In this document: positions 1 through 8,512 of the stretch, piece after piece
Layout of the letters: every line of letters starts with the position of its first letter
Position numbering within the stretch: position 1 is the first letter of the stretch
Source of the DNA: Bauldia sp.
GTDB lineage: Bacteria > Pseudomonadota > Alphaproteobacteria > Rhizobiales > Kaistiaceae
Length of the DNA stretch: 64,000 bases
Assembly: GCA_026126065.1 (NCBI GenBank)
Contig: JAHCJY010000003.1
Span: 62,001 to 126,000 of the forward strand
Reading direction: 5' to 3'
Notes under the pieces: model-generated
Told to the model about the DNA's origin: nothing
What the model saw: only the letters and a program-made list of their open reading frames with translations
The model's database searches: none
Program-made: the position numbers and the translations under genes

Positions 1-2
1 CC

Positions 3-620
3 GCCGCGCGTGGCCGCTACCTCGCCTTTCTCGATTCCGACGACTCCTGGCACCCTCGAAAACTGGCGCTTCAGCTCGCGGTCGCTCGCGAGGCGGGCGA
101 ACTCACGGCGGTCGGTTGCGGCTGGCGCATCTCCCGCGGCGGCGTCTGGGACGTCGTCATTCCGCCCGATGCGGCCGATGCCGAGGCGTTCGCGAGCGGC
201 GCCTGGCACGGCGCCGGAACCACGATGCTCCTGCCGCAGGCCGCCCTCGACCACATCGGGCCGCAGGACGAGGACATGCTGCGGCTCGAGGACTACGACT
301 GGTATCTCCGCTTCGCGGCGGCCGGCGGCCGCCTGACGATCGTGCCGCAGGCGCTCGCGACGATCGCCTGGCGGCCGCACGACGAGTGGCCGGAGATCGA
401 CCGGGCCTGCGCGCGCCTGGCGGACCGCCACCTCGGCCCAGGCAGCCCTCATTCGGCGGCGGTGCAGCGCCGCATCCGCGCCTACTCTCTCCTCATCCGC
501 AGCAGCCGGCGCTGGCATGGTCGCCGGCGGGCGTCGGCGCTTTGGCTCCTGTTCCGGTCATGGCTCACGGTGCCGCGGACGCAGGTCTTCCTCGATCGCC
601 CCGAGCGGCGCCGCCAATGA
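3..620 (+). CDS. Glycosyltransferase family 2 protein (5' end outside window)
   Basis: The frame is open from the window edge to a TGA, so the N-terminus is missing; 205 residues are visible. The visible part opens with RGRYLAFLDSDDSW, the aspartate-rich DxD region of GT-A fold family 2 enzymes, which binds the metal and nucleotide sugar. A later stretch (EDYDWYLRFAAAGG) matches the usual second half of the fold, where the acidic catalytic base lies. The tail is basic. The stop overlaps the next gene (ATGA), so the two are probably co-translated. The family builds surface polysaccharide or modifies glycans; the sugar and acceptor cannot be read from the sequence. The family call is secure and the specific role unknown. 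Confidence 0.85.
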   Translation, partial: AARGRYLAFLDSDDSWHPRKLALQLAVAREAGELTAVGCGWRISRGGVWDVVIPPDAADAEAFASGAWHGAGTTMLLPQAALDHIGPQDEDMLRLEDYDWYLRFAAAGGRLTIVPQALATIAWRPHDEWPEIDRACARLADRHLGPGSPHSAAVQRRIRAYSLLIRSSRRWHGRRRASALWLLFRSWLTVPRTQVFLDRPERRRQ

Positions 621-1339
621 TCACGACCGAACTCCGTCGCCCGGGCGTTCGGCCGAACGTCGTGGCGATCTTCTCCTTCCGCCACGACGCCCACCTCGTG
701 CCGGACCTGATCGCAAACATCGCGCCGATCGTGGACGGCTGGATCGCCTGGGATGACACCGCCAGCACCGCGTTCTTCAGCAACGAGTGGGATCGCCGAC
801 GCGCGCTGATCGAGACCGCGCTAGGCCTCGGCGCGCGCTGGATCCTCGCGCTCGATCCCGACGAGCGGGTCGAGCGCCGCGTCGCGGACCGCATGGCGCG
901 GCTCACCCGGGCCGCGGAGCCGACCGCCTGGCTGTTCTGGCTGCGCGAGATGTACGCGCCCGACCGTTTTCGCGTCGACGGCCTTTGGCGAAAGAAGGAG
1001 CAGGCGCGGCTTCTTTCGCTGCACGAAGGCATGAACTTCGACCTGCCCGCGCTGCACGCGCCGTGGCAGGCGATCCATCCGGCCTATCGCCTCCGCCGGA
1101 CACGATGCAGCATCTACCACCTCAAGATGATCGCCCCGGCGCGGCGGACCGGCCGCCGCGACCTTTACAAGGCGCTCGATCCCGACGGCCGCTACCAGGC
1201 GATGGGCTACGACTATCTCGCCGACGAGCGTTCGCTGCGGCTCAAGCGCGTGAGCCGCCGCCACGAATACCTTCCGCAGCACCATGACGATGGCGGCCTC
1301 TGGATGCCGGATCCGCAGCGGGCGCAGGCGCCGGAATGA
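617..1339 (+). CDS. Glycosyltransferase-like protein of unknown specificity
   Basis: 240 residues. The ATG overlaps the preceding stop (ATGA) and the stop overlaps the next start (ATGA), placing it in the middle of a coupled three-gene unit. The N-terminal half contains IAPIVDGWIAWDDTAS and WILALDPDERVERR. The DPDER segment is typical of family 2-like transferases that act without a long N-terminal Rossmann region. There is no signal peptide or membrane segment, so it should be cytoplasmic. The C-terminus is rich in Arg and His. Context with the upstream family 2 enzyme suggests surface glycan assembly. The substrate is unknown, and the enzyme class itself is an inference from short motifs. 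Confidence 0.65.
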   Translation: MITTELRRPGVRPNVVAIFSFRHDAHLVPDLIANIAPIVDGWIAWDDTASTAFFSNEWDRRRALIETALGLGARWILALDPDERVERRVADRMARLTRAAEPTAWLFWLREMYAPDRFRVDGLWRKKEQARLLSLHEGMNFDLPALHAPWQAIHPAYRLRRTRCSIYHLKMIAPARRTGRRDLYKALDPDGRYQAMGYDYLADERSLRLKRVSRRHEYLPQHHDDGGLWMPDPQRAQAPE

Positions 1340-2034
1340 CCGCCGTCGCCATCGCGATCCTCGACCGTGACGATTTCTCCGCCAACACCGACGTCATCGT
1401 CGTGGCCGACGACCGCCGCCGTCGCCTCACCTGGGTGCCGCGCGACCTGTGGTCCCCGCTGATCGCGAACCGGGTGAACAAGGCCTTCGCCCTCGGCGGG
1501 GGCGATCTCCTGCTGCGTGCCCTCGCCGGCCTCCGCTTCCCCTGCAGCGGCGCGCTCGTCCTCCGCCGCAGCGCAACCGAGGCGGCGCTCGACGGCGTCA
1601 CGGTCGTCGTGCCCGTGAGCGAACGCCTCGACTTCTGGTACCCGGAGCATCCGACGCGCCCGATCGAGGAAGGCCGCAAGGCCATCGCCTTCGATCCGCC
1701 GCAGGAGACCCTGCGCGACGAGCGCATCCACCAGTGGCTCGGCGCCCGCACGATGATCGGCCGGCCGGGGTCCGACCTGATGCGCTGCGACCGCCAGCAG
1801 GTGTTTCTCCGGGCGCTGATGGCGCAGGGCTTCGATTTTCGGGCGTCGCTGGCCGATCCGGAGCGCTACCGCATCACTGGCGTCGATCCGCTGCCGGTGC
1901 TGGGGCGTATCACCGCCGACTGGGAGATGCGGACGTTCCGCCGGGTGCGTGACGCCATCGTGGACGGGAAGGCCGTGCTGGTGCTTGAGCGCCGGCTCCG
2001 CCGGGCGGTCAGCCACCTGCGCCAGCCGGCGTGA
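1336..2034 (+). CDS. LytR-CpsA-Psr (LCP)-like protein, soluble form
   Basis: 232 residues starting at an ATGA overlap. Several LCP landmarks appear in order: NTDVIVVA (17-24), WVPRDLW (33-39), RVNKAFALGGG (46-56), VPVSERLDFWYP (92-102) and SDLMRCDRQQVFLRAL (146-161). The last resembles the DxxRxxRQQ segment of the family, whose Arg and Asp residues contact the lipid pyrophosphate. In Gram-positives the family transfers lipid-linked glycopolymers to the wall. Unlike those proteins it has no N-terminal membrane helix, and it lies with glycosyltransferases in a Gram-negative. A role in handing a glycan to an acceptor is inference. The fold match is by eye and should be confirmed by profile search. 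Confidence 0.6.
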   Translation: MTAVAIAILDRDDFSANTDVIVVADDRRRRLTWVPRDLWSPLIANRVNKAFALGGGDLLLRALAGLRFPCSGALVLRRSATEAALDGVTVVVPVSERLDFWYPEHPTRPIEEGRKAIAFDPPQETLRDERIHQWLGARTMIGRPGSDLMRCDRQQVFLRALMAQGFDFRASLADPERYRITGVDPLPVLGRITADWEMRTFRRVRDAIVDGKAVLVLERRLRRAVSHLRQPA

Positions 2035-2108
2035 TGCCCAACCTCCCGGTCCGTCAGCCCGGCAATAGGCGGCGAGAGGGCGGGACTGGCCCCGCGAGCC
2101 CAAATGCC

Positions 2109-2139
2109 GAAGGGGCCGGCGTCGCCGCAGGCCCCCTTC
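2109..2139 (-). terminator. Probable terminator between pnp and the converging glycan genes
   Basis: A GC-rich inverted repeat with arms near 2109-2117 and 2130-2139 lies 27 bp past the pnp stop, in a 131-bp convergent gap. The stem is strong but the T-run is short, so the call rests on position and symmetry. It could serve both converging transcripts. Confidence 0.45.
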
Positions 2140-2165
2140 GAAAATTGCACGCCAGGGCGTGCCGG

Positions 2166-4301
2166 TTAGCCCGCGGCCTGCTGGCCTTCGGCGGTCTCGG
2201 CGATTTCCTCGCCGGTCTCCTGGTTCACCACGCGCATCGACAGGCGGACCTTGCCGCGGTCGTCGAAGCCGAGGAGTTTCACCCAGACCTTGTCGCCTTC
2301 CTTGACGACGTCGGTCGTCTTGGCGACGCGGTGCGAGGCAAGCTGCGAGATGTGGACGAGACCGTCGCGGGCGCCGAAGAAGTTGACGAAGGCGCCGAAG
2401 TCGACGGCCTTCACCACCGTGCCCTGGTAGATCGCGTTGAGCTCGGGCTCGGCCGCGATCGACTTGATCCAGTTGAGCGCGGCGGTGATCGCCTTGTGGT
2501 CGGACGAGGCGACCTTGACGGTGCCGTCGTCCTGAATGTCGATCTTGGCGCCGGTCTTCTCGACGATCTCGCGGATCACCTTGCCGCCCGAGCCGATCAC
2601 TTCGCGGATCTTGTCGGTCGGGATCTTGATCTGCTCGATGCGCGGGGCGAACTCGCCGAGCTCCGCACGGGCCGAGGTGAGGGCCTTCGACATCTCGCCG
2701 AGGATGTGCATCCGGCCGCGCTTCGCCTGGTCGAGGGCGACGCGCATGATCTCCTCGGTGATGCCGGTGATCTTGATGTCCATCTGGAGCGCCGTGACGC
2801 CCTGATCGGTACCGGCCACCTTGAAGTCCATGTCGCCGAGATGGTCCTCGTCACCGAGAATGTCGGACAGGACGGCGAACTTCTCGCCCTCCTTGATGAG
2901 GCCCATGGCGATGCCCGCCACCGGGCGCTTGAGCGGAACGCCCGCGTCCATCAGCGCCAGCGACGTGCCGCAGACGGTCGCCATCGAGGACGAGCCGTTG
3001 GACTCGGTGATCTCGGAGACGACGCGCAGCGTGTAGGGGAAGTCGTGGTGCGCCGGCAGGACCGGATGCACCGCGCGCCAGGCGAGCTTGCCGTGGCCGA
3101 TCTCGCGGCGGCCGGGCGACCCCATGCGGCCGGTCTCGCCGACCGAGTAGGGCGGGAAATTGTAGTGCAGCATGAAGGTCTGCTTGTAGGTGCCGCTCAG
3201 CGCGTCGACATACTGCTCGTCGTCACCGGTGCCGAGGGTGGCAACCGCGAGCGCCTGCGTCTCGCCGCGCGTGAACAGCGCCGAGCCGTGGGTACGCGGC
3301 AGGATGCCGACTTCGGACTGGATCCGGCGCACGGTCTCGAGGTCACGGCCGTCGATGCGGGTCCCCTTGTCGAGGATGTTCCAGCGGACGATGTCCTTCT
3401 CGAGGTGCTTGAACTGGTCGCCGACCAGCTGCGGCGTCGGGGCGCCCTCCTCGCCAGTGGCGAACTCCTTGAGGAGACGCGTCTTGACGGCGTCGATCGC
3501 CGCCCGGCGTTCGGTCTTGCCGACGATGGCATAGGCGTCGCGGAGACCCGCTTCGCCCGAGGCCTTCACCTTGGCGTAGAGGTCGTCATGGCTGGCGATC
3601 TTGATATCGCGCGGATCCTTGGCGGCCCGCTCGGCGAGCCGGATGATCGCGTCGATCACCGGCTGGAACTGCTGGTGCCCGAACATCACGGCGCCCAGCA
3701 TGGTCGCCTCGTCGAGCTCGCTCGCTTCCGACTCCACCATCAGCACCGCGTCCTGCGTGCCGGCGACGACGAGATCGAGTTTCGAGGTCGACTCCTCGTC
3801 GATCACCGGGTTGAGGACGTACTTGCCGTCGATGAAGCCGACGCGGGCAGCGCCCACCGGGCCCATGAACGGGATGCCGGAGATCGTCAGGGCGGCCGAA
3901 GCGGCGACCATCGCGATGACGTCCGGCTCGTTCTCGAGGTCATGCGACAGGACGGTCGCGATGACCTGCGTGTCGTTGCGGAAACCCTCGACGAAGAGCG
4001 GACGGATCGGGCGGTCGATGAGGCGGGAGATCAGCGTCTCGGCCTCGGAGGGACGGCCCTCGCGCTTGAAATAGCCGCCGGGAATCTTGCCGGCCGCGAA
4101 GGCCTTTTCCTGGTAGTTGACCGTGAGCGGGAAGAAATCCACGCCCGGCTTCGGCTCCTTCATGGCGACCACGGTCGCGAGCACGGAGGTTTCGCCGTAG
4201 GTGGCGAGAACGGCGCCGTCCGCCTGGCGGGCGAAGCGGCCGGTCTCGAGTGTCAGGGTGCGCCCACCCCATTCGATGGAAATGCGTTGAATGTCGAACA
4301 T
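2166..4301 (-). CDS. pnp: Polyribonucleotide nucleotidyltransferase (PNPase)
   Basis: 711 residues, full family length. PNPase is a trimeric 3'-5' phosphorolytic exoribonuclease active in mRNA decay and sRNA metabolism. Two RNase PH-like halves are visible (first from the N-terminus, second beginning near [13 protein letters not shown]). They are followed by a KH domain ([15 protein letters not shown]) and an S1 domain ([26 protein letters not shown]). The ATG is the only sensible start. It lies downstream of rpsO on the same strand, the classical rpsO-pnp pairing, with two hairpins in the 234-bp gap. In enterobacteria a pnp leader hairpin is cut by RNase III and mediates autoregulation; whether that holds here is inference. 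Confidence 0.97.
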   Translation of the reverse strand: MFDIQRISIEWGGRTLTLETGRFARQADGAVLATYGETSVLATVVAMKEPKPGVDFFPLTVNYQEKAFAAGKIPGGYFKREGRPSEAETLISRLIDRPIRPLFVEGFRNDTQVIATVLSHDLENEPDVIAMVAASAALTISGIPFMGPVGAARVGFIDGKYVLNPVIDEESTSKLDLVVAGTQDAVLMVESEASELDEATMLGAVMFGHQQFQPVIDAIIRLAERAAKDPRDIKIASHDDLYAKVKASGEAGLRDAYAIVGKTERRAAIDAVKTRLLKEFATGEEGAPTPQLVGDQFKHLEKDIVRWNILDKGTRIDGRDLETVRRIQSEVGILPRTHGSALFTRGETQALAVATLGTGDDEQYVDALSGTYKQTFMLHYNFPPYSVGETGRMGSPGRREIGHGKLAWRAVHPVLPAHHDFPYTLRVVSEITESNGSSSMATVCGTSLALMDAGVPLKRPVAGIAMGLIKEGEKFAVLSDILGDEDHLGDMDFKVAGTDQGVTALQMDIKITGITEEIMRVALDQAKRGRMHILGEMSKALTSARAELGEFAPRIEQIKIPTDKIREVIGSGGKVIREIVEKTGAKIDIQDDGTVKVASSDHKAITAALNWIKSIAAEPELNAIYQGTVVKAVDFGAFVNFFGARDGLVHISQLASHRVAKTTDVVKEGDKVWVKLLGFDDRGKVRLSMRVVNQETGEEIAETAEGQQAAG

Positions 4302-4354
4302 TGTCTATCCTTGATCCGCCCGGGCGCGCCTGCGGAGCCATGGACAAGACGACG

Positions 4355-4388
4355 AGCCGCTTCCCCGGCATTGAAGGGGGAAGCGGCT
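4355..4388 (-). promoter_or_regulatory. Stem-loop in the pnp leader
   Basis: Near-perfect inverted repeat, agccgcttcccc paired with ggggaagcggct around a loop of about ten bases, about 54 nt upstream of the pnp start. No T-run follows on the minus strand, so it resembles a processing or regulatory hairpin more than a terminator. A role like the RNase III-cleaved pnp leader of Escherichia coli is inferred from position. Confidence 0.55.
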
Positions 4389-4486
4389 GGCGATCCTGCC
4401 ATGGCTCTGGGGGTCATCCGGGCGCTTTGTGGCCGCGACGGCCCCATTGCCGCCGCGTGATGGTCTCTCGAGCTAGTTACTCGGTG

Positions 4487-4536
4487 GAGCATGATCTTCT
4501 TCGAAGAACCGGCATCCACTTCTTCGGATCATGCTC
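4487..4536. repeat. Hyphomicrobiales-type dispersed palindrome after rpsO
   Basis: Arms gagcatgatc and gatcatgctc enclose a second, inner complementarity based on cgaagaa/ttcttcg. The pattern (GAGCATGATC, about 30 bases, GATCATGCTC) matches an intergenic palindrome that I recognise as frequent in rhizobial genomes. It begins at the last base of the rpsO stop codon, so on the rpsO-pnp transcript it folds immediately after rpsO. It may protect or terminate that message; this is inferred. Confidence 0.7.
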
Positions 4537-4805
4537 TAGCGGCGAAGGCCGAGGCGTTCGATGAGCTTGCGGTAGCGCGCTTCATCGGTCCGCTTGAGGT
4601 AGTCCAGGAGGCTGCGGCGCTGGCTCACGAGACGAAGCAGGCCGCGGCGGGAATGCGTGTCCTTGACGTGAGTCTTGAAGTGCTCCGTCAGGGTGGAGAT
4701 GCGCGACGACAGGATGGCCACCTGAACTTCCGGCGAACCGGTGTCGTTCTTCGTGGTGCCATAGTCGGCGATGAGGCCCTGCTTGGCCTCCGGTGTAATC
4801 GACAT
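4536..4805 (-). CDS. rpsO: 30S ribosomal protein S15
   Basis: 89 residues, the standard length. S15 is a primary binder of the 16S rRNA central domain and contacts 23S rRNA across the subunit interface. Characteristic stretches are [31 protein letters not shown] and RRSLLDYLK. The ATG (MSITPEAK) matches the family start; further in-frame sequence upstream is not conserved. It precedes pnp on the same strand. The 169 bp upstream, before the small membrane protein gene, probably carry its promoter, though no clear -35/-10 pair was picked out. Confidence 0.97.
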   Translation of the reverse strand: MSITPEAKQGLIADYGTTKNDTGSPEVQVAILSSRISTLTEHFKTHVKDTHSRRGLLRLVSQRRSLLDYLKRTDEARYRKLIERLGLRR

Positions 4806-4974
4806 CGTCTGTCCTCTGGCGTTGCGGCCGAATGCCCGGCCGGGCGTCCCGAGCGGGCGCCGGCTGGAAAGGCCGTATGGTTCATCGATGAAAGGCGGCA
4901 GGCCTGGCCGGGATGTCGTCCAGCTGGAGGCATGACACGCCTGTCCGCGCCGGGTACCGGCGACGGCGCGGCCC

Positions 4975-5364
4975 TTATGGCGGATAATCGTCCCGATTGC
5001 CACCGGAAAGTTGCACCCGCCGCGGCGGTGCCTCCTCCGCCTCGACGGGAAGCTCGGCGGGCCGGAGCGCAATACCGGCGGCCATCACGCCGGCGCCGGA
5101 CGAAAGCAGCACCGGCAGCGCCGTGACGAAGTTGAAGCCGAAGGAATAGAGGAGCCCGAACGTCCCGAACAGGAGGACGAATGCGGCGAAGCCCGGCACG
5201 ACGAGCACGAGGCCGGTGCCGGCCGCCAGCAGGATCGGCGTCAGGATCACCGCCGCCTGGAAGCCGGGTGACGCCATCGCGGCGCCGAACCCGGTGCCGA
5301 ACAGCCCCAGGCCGAGCGCCAACACCGCAGCCGCCGTTCCGACAATGATCGTGGGCCGTTGCAT
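4975..5364 (-). CDS. Small membrane protein of unknown function
   Basis: 129 residues with about four hydrophobic segments: roughly 5-25, 36-55, 57-76 and 78-98 (for example [18 protein letters not shown] and [21 protein letters not shown]). A short hydrophilic tail rich in Glu, Arg and Pro follows. It should sit in the inner membrane. It shares the strand of rpsO and the TPR gene but is separated by about 70 bp upstream and 170 bp downstream. I recognise no family. Codon usage is like the neighbours, which supports it being a real gene. Confidence 0.6.
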   Translation of the reverse strand: MQRPTIIVGTAAAVLALGLGLFGTGFGAAMASPGFQAAVILTPILLAAGTGLVLVVPGFAAFVLLFGTFGLLYSFGFNFVTALPVLLSSGAGVMAAGIALRPAELPVEAEEAPPRRVQLSGGNRDDYPP

Positions 5365-5438
5365 CGCGCGACCGGAGCCCGAGGGACGCCGGCCGCATCG
5401 GCAGGGAAGACCGTTAACGAAACCCTACCCCGACGCCG

Positions 5439-6506
5439 TCAGCCTCGAACGAGGTGTTCGTCGATCTTGTGGCGAAGCGCCTCGACGTCCCAGTCGGCAC
5501 CCACCCCGGTCGGATCGGCGAGGTAGAGTTCGAGCGCCCGCTGCCAGGCTCGGACCGCGTCGGTCTCGCGCTCGAGCATCAGGGAGATGTCGCCCAGCCG
5601 GTCCCAGTGCTCGACCCGCATCGGGTCGATCGCCAGGGCCGCCTTGATGTCGCCGAAGGCCTCGTTGAGCCGGCCGAGCTGCATCCGGATCGCCGCGAGT
5701 GTATCGAGCGTCGCCGCGCGAAGGGAGAGGTCGTCCTCGGCCATGGTGTCCATCGCGGCAACCGCCAGCGCCTCGGCCTCCTCGAGGTTCTCGCCGCGCT
5801 GCGACCAGGCATAGGCAAGGTTGTTGCGTGCCGAGGGCGCACGGTCGCCGTCCTCGTCGATGAGCGCCTCGTAGATCGCGACCGCCTCGGCGAACTCGTC
5901 ATCCGTCGCGTCGAGGCCGCCGAGCAGGTCGGCAAGGTAGAGGCGCGCGCTCTCGTTGCCCGCCTCGATCGCGAGCCGGTAGGTCTCGGCGGCAGTCGCG
6001 GCATTCTCCTCCACGCCGAGGCCGAGCTGATAGGCGAAGGCGATGAAGACGAGGGCGTCGCTCGAGCCGAGATCGGCAGCGGCGCGGTAGTACTCCACCG
6101 CCCGCGCATAATCCTGCGCGACGCCATTGCCATCCCAGTAGGCATGCCCGAGCCACGTCGTGGCGATCGTGGAACCGGCTGTGGCCGCCCGTTCGAACAG
6201 CGGCAGGGCGCCCTCGAAATTGCCCTGGTACTGCAGGATCCGTCCGAGGGTGAACGTGGCGTGGCGATTGTTGGGGTCGGCCTCGACCGCCGCCCCGCAG
6301 GCTTCCTCGGCCGCCGCGAGGTCGACGTCCTCGATGAGGACGCCGGCGCCGATCGTGTCGGCGTCGTCCGGGTGGCCGGCAATCCGGTCGCAGGCCTCGG
6401 CCGGTGTCTCCAGGGGCTGCGCTGCCAGGGGCATCGCCGTGGCGATCAGCATGAGCCCGGCTGCGGCGGGCAGCAGGATGGCGGCGACGGTCGAGCGGCT
6501 CGGCAT
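5439..6506 (-). CDS. Secreted SEL1/TPR repeat protein
   Basis: 355 residues. The chosen ATG follows a GGGGAG ribosome site and opens a signal peptide (MPSRSTVAAILLPAAAGLML, probable cleavage after PLAA). Repeats follow: a TPR-like unit (NRHATFTLGRILQYQGNFEGA), SEL1-type units (WLGHAYWDGNGVAQDYARAV, IAFAYQLGLGVEENAATA), then further TPRs to the C-terminus. Such solenoids mediate protein-protein contacts in the periplasm, but the partner is unknown. Longer in-frame extension upstream is possible but lacks a signal sequence. It lies next to truB on the same strand, 89 bp downstream, so it could be the tail of the translation operon or have its own promoter. Confidence 0.8.
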   Translation of the reverse strand: MPSRSTVAAILLPAAAGLMLIATAMPLAAQPLETPAEACDRIAGHPDDADTIGAGVLIEDVDLAAAEEACGAAVEADPNNRHATFTLGRILQYQGNFEGALPLFERAATAGSTIATTWLGHAYWDGNGVAQDYARAVEYYRAAADLGSSDALVFIAFAYQLGLGVEENAATAAETYRLAIEAGNESARLYLADLLGGLDATDDEFAEAVAIYEALIDEDGDRAPSARNNLAYAWSQRGENLEEAEALAVAAMDTMAEDDLSLRAATLDTLAAIRMQLGRLNEAFGDIKAALAIDPMRVEHWDRLGDISLMLERETDAVRAWQRALELYLADPTGVGADWDVEALRHKIDEHLVRG

Positions 6507-6595
6507 GGCGAATCTCCCCGGTTTCGTGGCGGGAGGGTTGCCGTTTCCGCGGTCTCGCGCAATCGTCGGACCGCGTAGCCCTCGGCGATGCTGAA

Positions 6596-7513
6596 TCAGA
6601 GGTGGAAGACGCGCTTCGGGTGGAAGCTTCCCGCCTCGACTTCGCCGACCGCGAGCAATTGCCCGCCGCCCGTGGCGTAGGCAGCGCCCGAGACCGGCGC
6701 CCGCGCGCCGCGAAGAAGCACTGCCTGGCCCTGCTTCACGCGCCCGGCGTCGTTCGGGGTAAGGGCGATCTCGATCAGCGCACCGAGCGCCGCCTCGATC
6801 GGCGTGAGGAACGGATCGCACGCCGCGGCGCCGCCGGCCTCCGCCGCGGCGCGGATGGTGTCGAGCGGCACCAGTCGGGTCTCGTCGAACGGGCCGACGA
6901 CCAGCCGGCGCAGTTCCTTCACATGGCCGCGGACGCCAAGGTCGCGGCCGAGATCGCGCGCGATCGCCCGGACGTAGGTGCCCTTGCCGCATTCGGTCTC
7001 GAACACGGCCGTGTCACGGTCCGGCATGTCCACGAGGTCGAGGCGGTAGACCATCACCGTGCGCGCCACCAGTTCCGGCGTCTCGCCGTCGCGGGCGATG
7101 TCGTAGGCGCGTTCGCCGTCGATCTTGATCGCGGAATAGGCGGGCGGCACCTGCTGGATCTCGCCGACATAGCGCGGCAGCGCGGCAAGGATCGCCTCGC
7201 GGTCCGGCCGGTTCTCGGACGTCGCGACCGGGCGCCCCTCGGTGTCGTCGGTGTCGGTCTCGACGCCCCACGACACGGCGAAGCGATAGACCTTCGTGCT
7301 GTCGAACACCTGCGGCACCGCCTTGGTCGCCTCGCCGAGCGCGATCGGCAGGCACCCGGAGGCGAGCGGGTCGAGGGTGCCGGCGTGGCCGGCCTTCTGC
7401 GCATCGAACAGCCGGCGGACGATCGACACCGCCTGCGTCGAGGTGAAGCCGACCGGCTTGTCGAGCACGACCCAGCCCGAGACCTCGCGGCCCTTGTTCC
7501 TGCGGCGACCCAT
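6596..7513 (-). CDS. truB: tRNA pseudouridine(55) synthase
   Basis: 305 residues. It isomerises U55 in the T loop of tRNAs. The N-terminal catalytic motif is GHAGTLDPLASG, with the nucleophile at Asp48, preceded by WVVLDKPVGFTST. The middle contains QVPPAYSAIKIDGERAYDIAR. The C-terminal part (GGGQLLAVGEVEAGSFHPKRVF) resembles the PUA-like tail of the bacterial enzyme. It follows rbfA by 12 bp as part of nusA-infB-rbfA-truB. The length and all key motifs are intact. Confidence 0.96.
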   Translation of the reverse strand: MGRRRNKGREVSGWVVLDKPVGFTSTQAVSIVRRLFDAQKAGHAGTLDPLASGCLPIALGEATKAVPQVFDSTKVYRFAVSWGVETDTDDTEGRPVATSENRPDREAILAALPRYVGEIQQVPPAYSAIKIDGERAYDIARDGETPELVARTVMVYRLDLVDMPDRDTAVFETECGKGTYVRAIARDLGRDLGVRGHVKELRRLVVGPFDETRLVPLDTIRAAAEAGGAAACDPFLTPIEAALGALIEIALTPNDAGRVKQGQAVLLRGARAPVSGAAYATGGGQLLAVGEVEAGSFHPKRVFHL

Positions 7514-7525
7514 GATGTCCTTCGG

Positions 7526-7948
7526 TTAGTCGCTGTCGGCGTCGTCGGCCGTGTCCGGCGCGATGTCGCGGCGGACGGCGGGCGAGCGCAGGAGCGCGTC
7601 GATCCTCGCGCCCTTCTCGAACGTCTCGTCGACGCGGAAGCGGAGATCGGGCGCGAACTGGAGGTTCACCCGCTTCGACACCGCGCCGCGGATGAATTTC
7701 CGGTTGCGGTCTAGCGCCGCCACCGTCTTCGTGGCGTCGGAGTTGCCGAGCGGCATGACATAGGCGGTCGCGAGCCGAAGGTCGGGCGTCATCTTGACCT
7801 CGGGGATCGTGATTGTAACGGCTTCGATCTCCGGATCCCTCACCTCGCCACGCAGAAGGATCTCCGCAAGCGCGTGTCGCACCAGCTCGCCGACGCGAAG
7901 CTGGCGCTGGGAGGGGCCCTTGGCAATTCGTGGAGTGGTTCGCTTCAT
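7526..7948 (-). CDS. rbfA: 30S ribosome-binding factor A
   Basis: 140 residues. RbfA binds the 5' terminal helix of 16S rRNA late in 30S maturation. The KH-type fold is visible in [34 protein letters not shown] (split as usual), with RDPEI and [15 protein letters not shown] typical. The ATG chosen ([10 protein letters not shown]) overlaps the stop of the upstream toxin gene as ATGA. A longer frame exists but would run inside the toxin gene. No strong Shine-Dalgarno is seen before this ATG (gtagaagtaga), so translation may depend on ribosomes finishing the toxin gene. That arrangement is unusual for rbfA, which normally follows infB directly. Confidence 0.95.
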   Translation of the reverse strand: MKRTTPRIAKGPSQRQLRVGELVRHALAEILLRGEVRDPEIEAVTITIPEVKMTPDLRLATAYVMPLGNSDATKTVAALDRNRKFIRGAVSKRVNLQFAPDLRFRVDETFEKGARIDALLRSPAVRRDIAPDTADDADSD

Positions 7949-8256
7949 TCTACTTCTACCGACGGGGCGCCGTGCTCCCAGGGATTCAGCCGCCACGTGC
8001 TTCGGATATTGCGAACAACCACGCCCTCGCTGCCCTGATCGACATACAGGAGGCGATAGCGATAGCGGCCAACGAGGATAGCTCTGACCTCTCCCGCATG
8101 AACGATGCGGCCCAGCTTCGGAAAGATGCCAAGTCTCTCCAGGGTCGCATCGAAGGCGGAAGCAAAGCCTGACGCTGCCGAGGGATTCTCCTCGGCGATC
8201 GTGCGAAGGATGTCGGCAAGATCAGCTTCCGCCTGCGAAGTAAGCCGTGGCCTCAC
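7945..8256 (-). CDS. RelE/ParE-family toxin embedded in the infB-rbfA operon
   Basis: 103 residues, typical for the family. It shows an N-terminal helical hairpin ([22 protein letters not shown]) and a C-terminal strand set ending [11 protein letters not shown]...VVVRNIR, the usual ParE/RelE layout with a basic/aromatic patch. The start is GTG overlapping the antitoxin stop (GTGA), and its stop overlaps the rbfA ATG (ATGA). RelE members cleave mRNA on the ribosome and ParE members poison gyrase; the sequence does not decide between them. Full length without frameshift suggests a functional module. The antitoxin is encoded first, the usual order. Confidence 0.82.
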   Translation of the reverse strand: MRPRLTSQAEADLADILRTIAEENPSAASGFASAFDATLERLGIFPKLGRIVHAGEVRAILVGRYRYRLLYVDQGSEGVVVRNIRSTWRLNPWEHGAPSVEVE

Positions 8257-8501
8257 GGCTGGCGATAGCGATCGAGCAGTGCCCGAATGTCCTCGTCCTT
8301 GGCGAAGCGTCCGAGCCGGACGTCCTCCGCGCTGCGCTCCAGCGCGGCGATGTCCTCGGCGCTCAGGGGCGCCTCGGCCTCGCCTTCGTGGTCCTCATCA
8401 AGGGCGCGAAGGATGCGCACGGCTTCCGCCTGCGTCTCCTCCGGCCAGGTCTGGGCGCGCTCGAACAGCTCCTTCAGCGCAGCGCTCGTTTCGCGTCCCA
8501 T
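8253..8501 (-). CDS. Antitoxin of the RelE/ParE-type module
   Basis: 82 residues, starting at an ATG preceded by a good ribosome site (agggagacaggg) that lies in the 11-bp gap after infB. The protein is helical and acidic (HEGEAEAPLSAEDIAALERSAEDVRLGRFA) and ends LLDRYRQP. These features fit the antitoxins that accompany this type of ParE-like toxin in alphaproteobacteria, although no named DNA-binding fold is evident by eye. The stop overlaps the toxin GTG. Assignment rests mainly on size, acidity, order and coupling to the toxin. Confidence 0.72.
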   Translation of the reverse strand: MGRETSAALKELFERAQTWPEETQAEAVRILRALDEDHEGEAEAPLSAEDIAALERSAEDVRLGRFAKDEDIRALLDRYRQP

Positions 8502-8512
8502 GCCCTGTCTCC

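Noticed and set aside
2031-4460. Very long plus-strand open frame antisense to pnp
   Set aside because: It is a by-product of GC-rich codon use in pnp; the sequence is repetitive in Leu, Asp, Arg and Val and matches no family.
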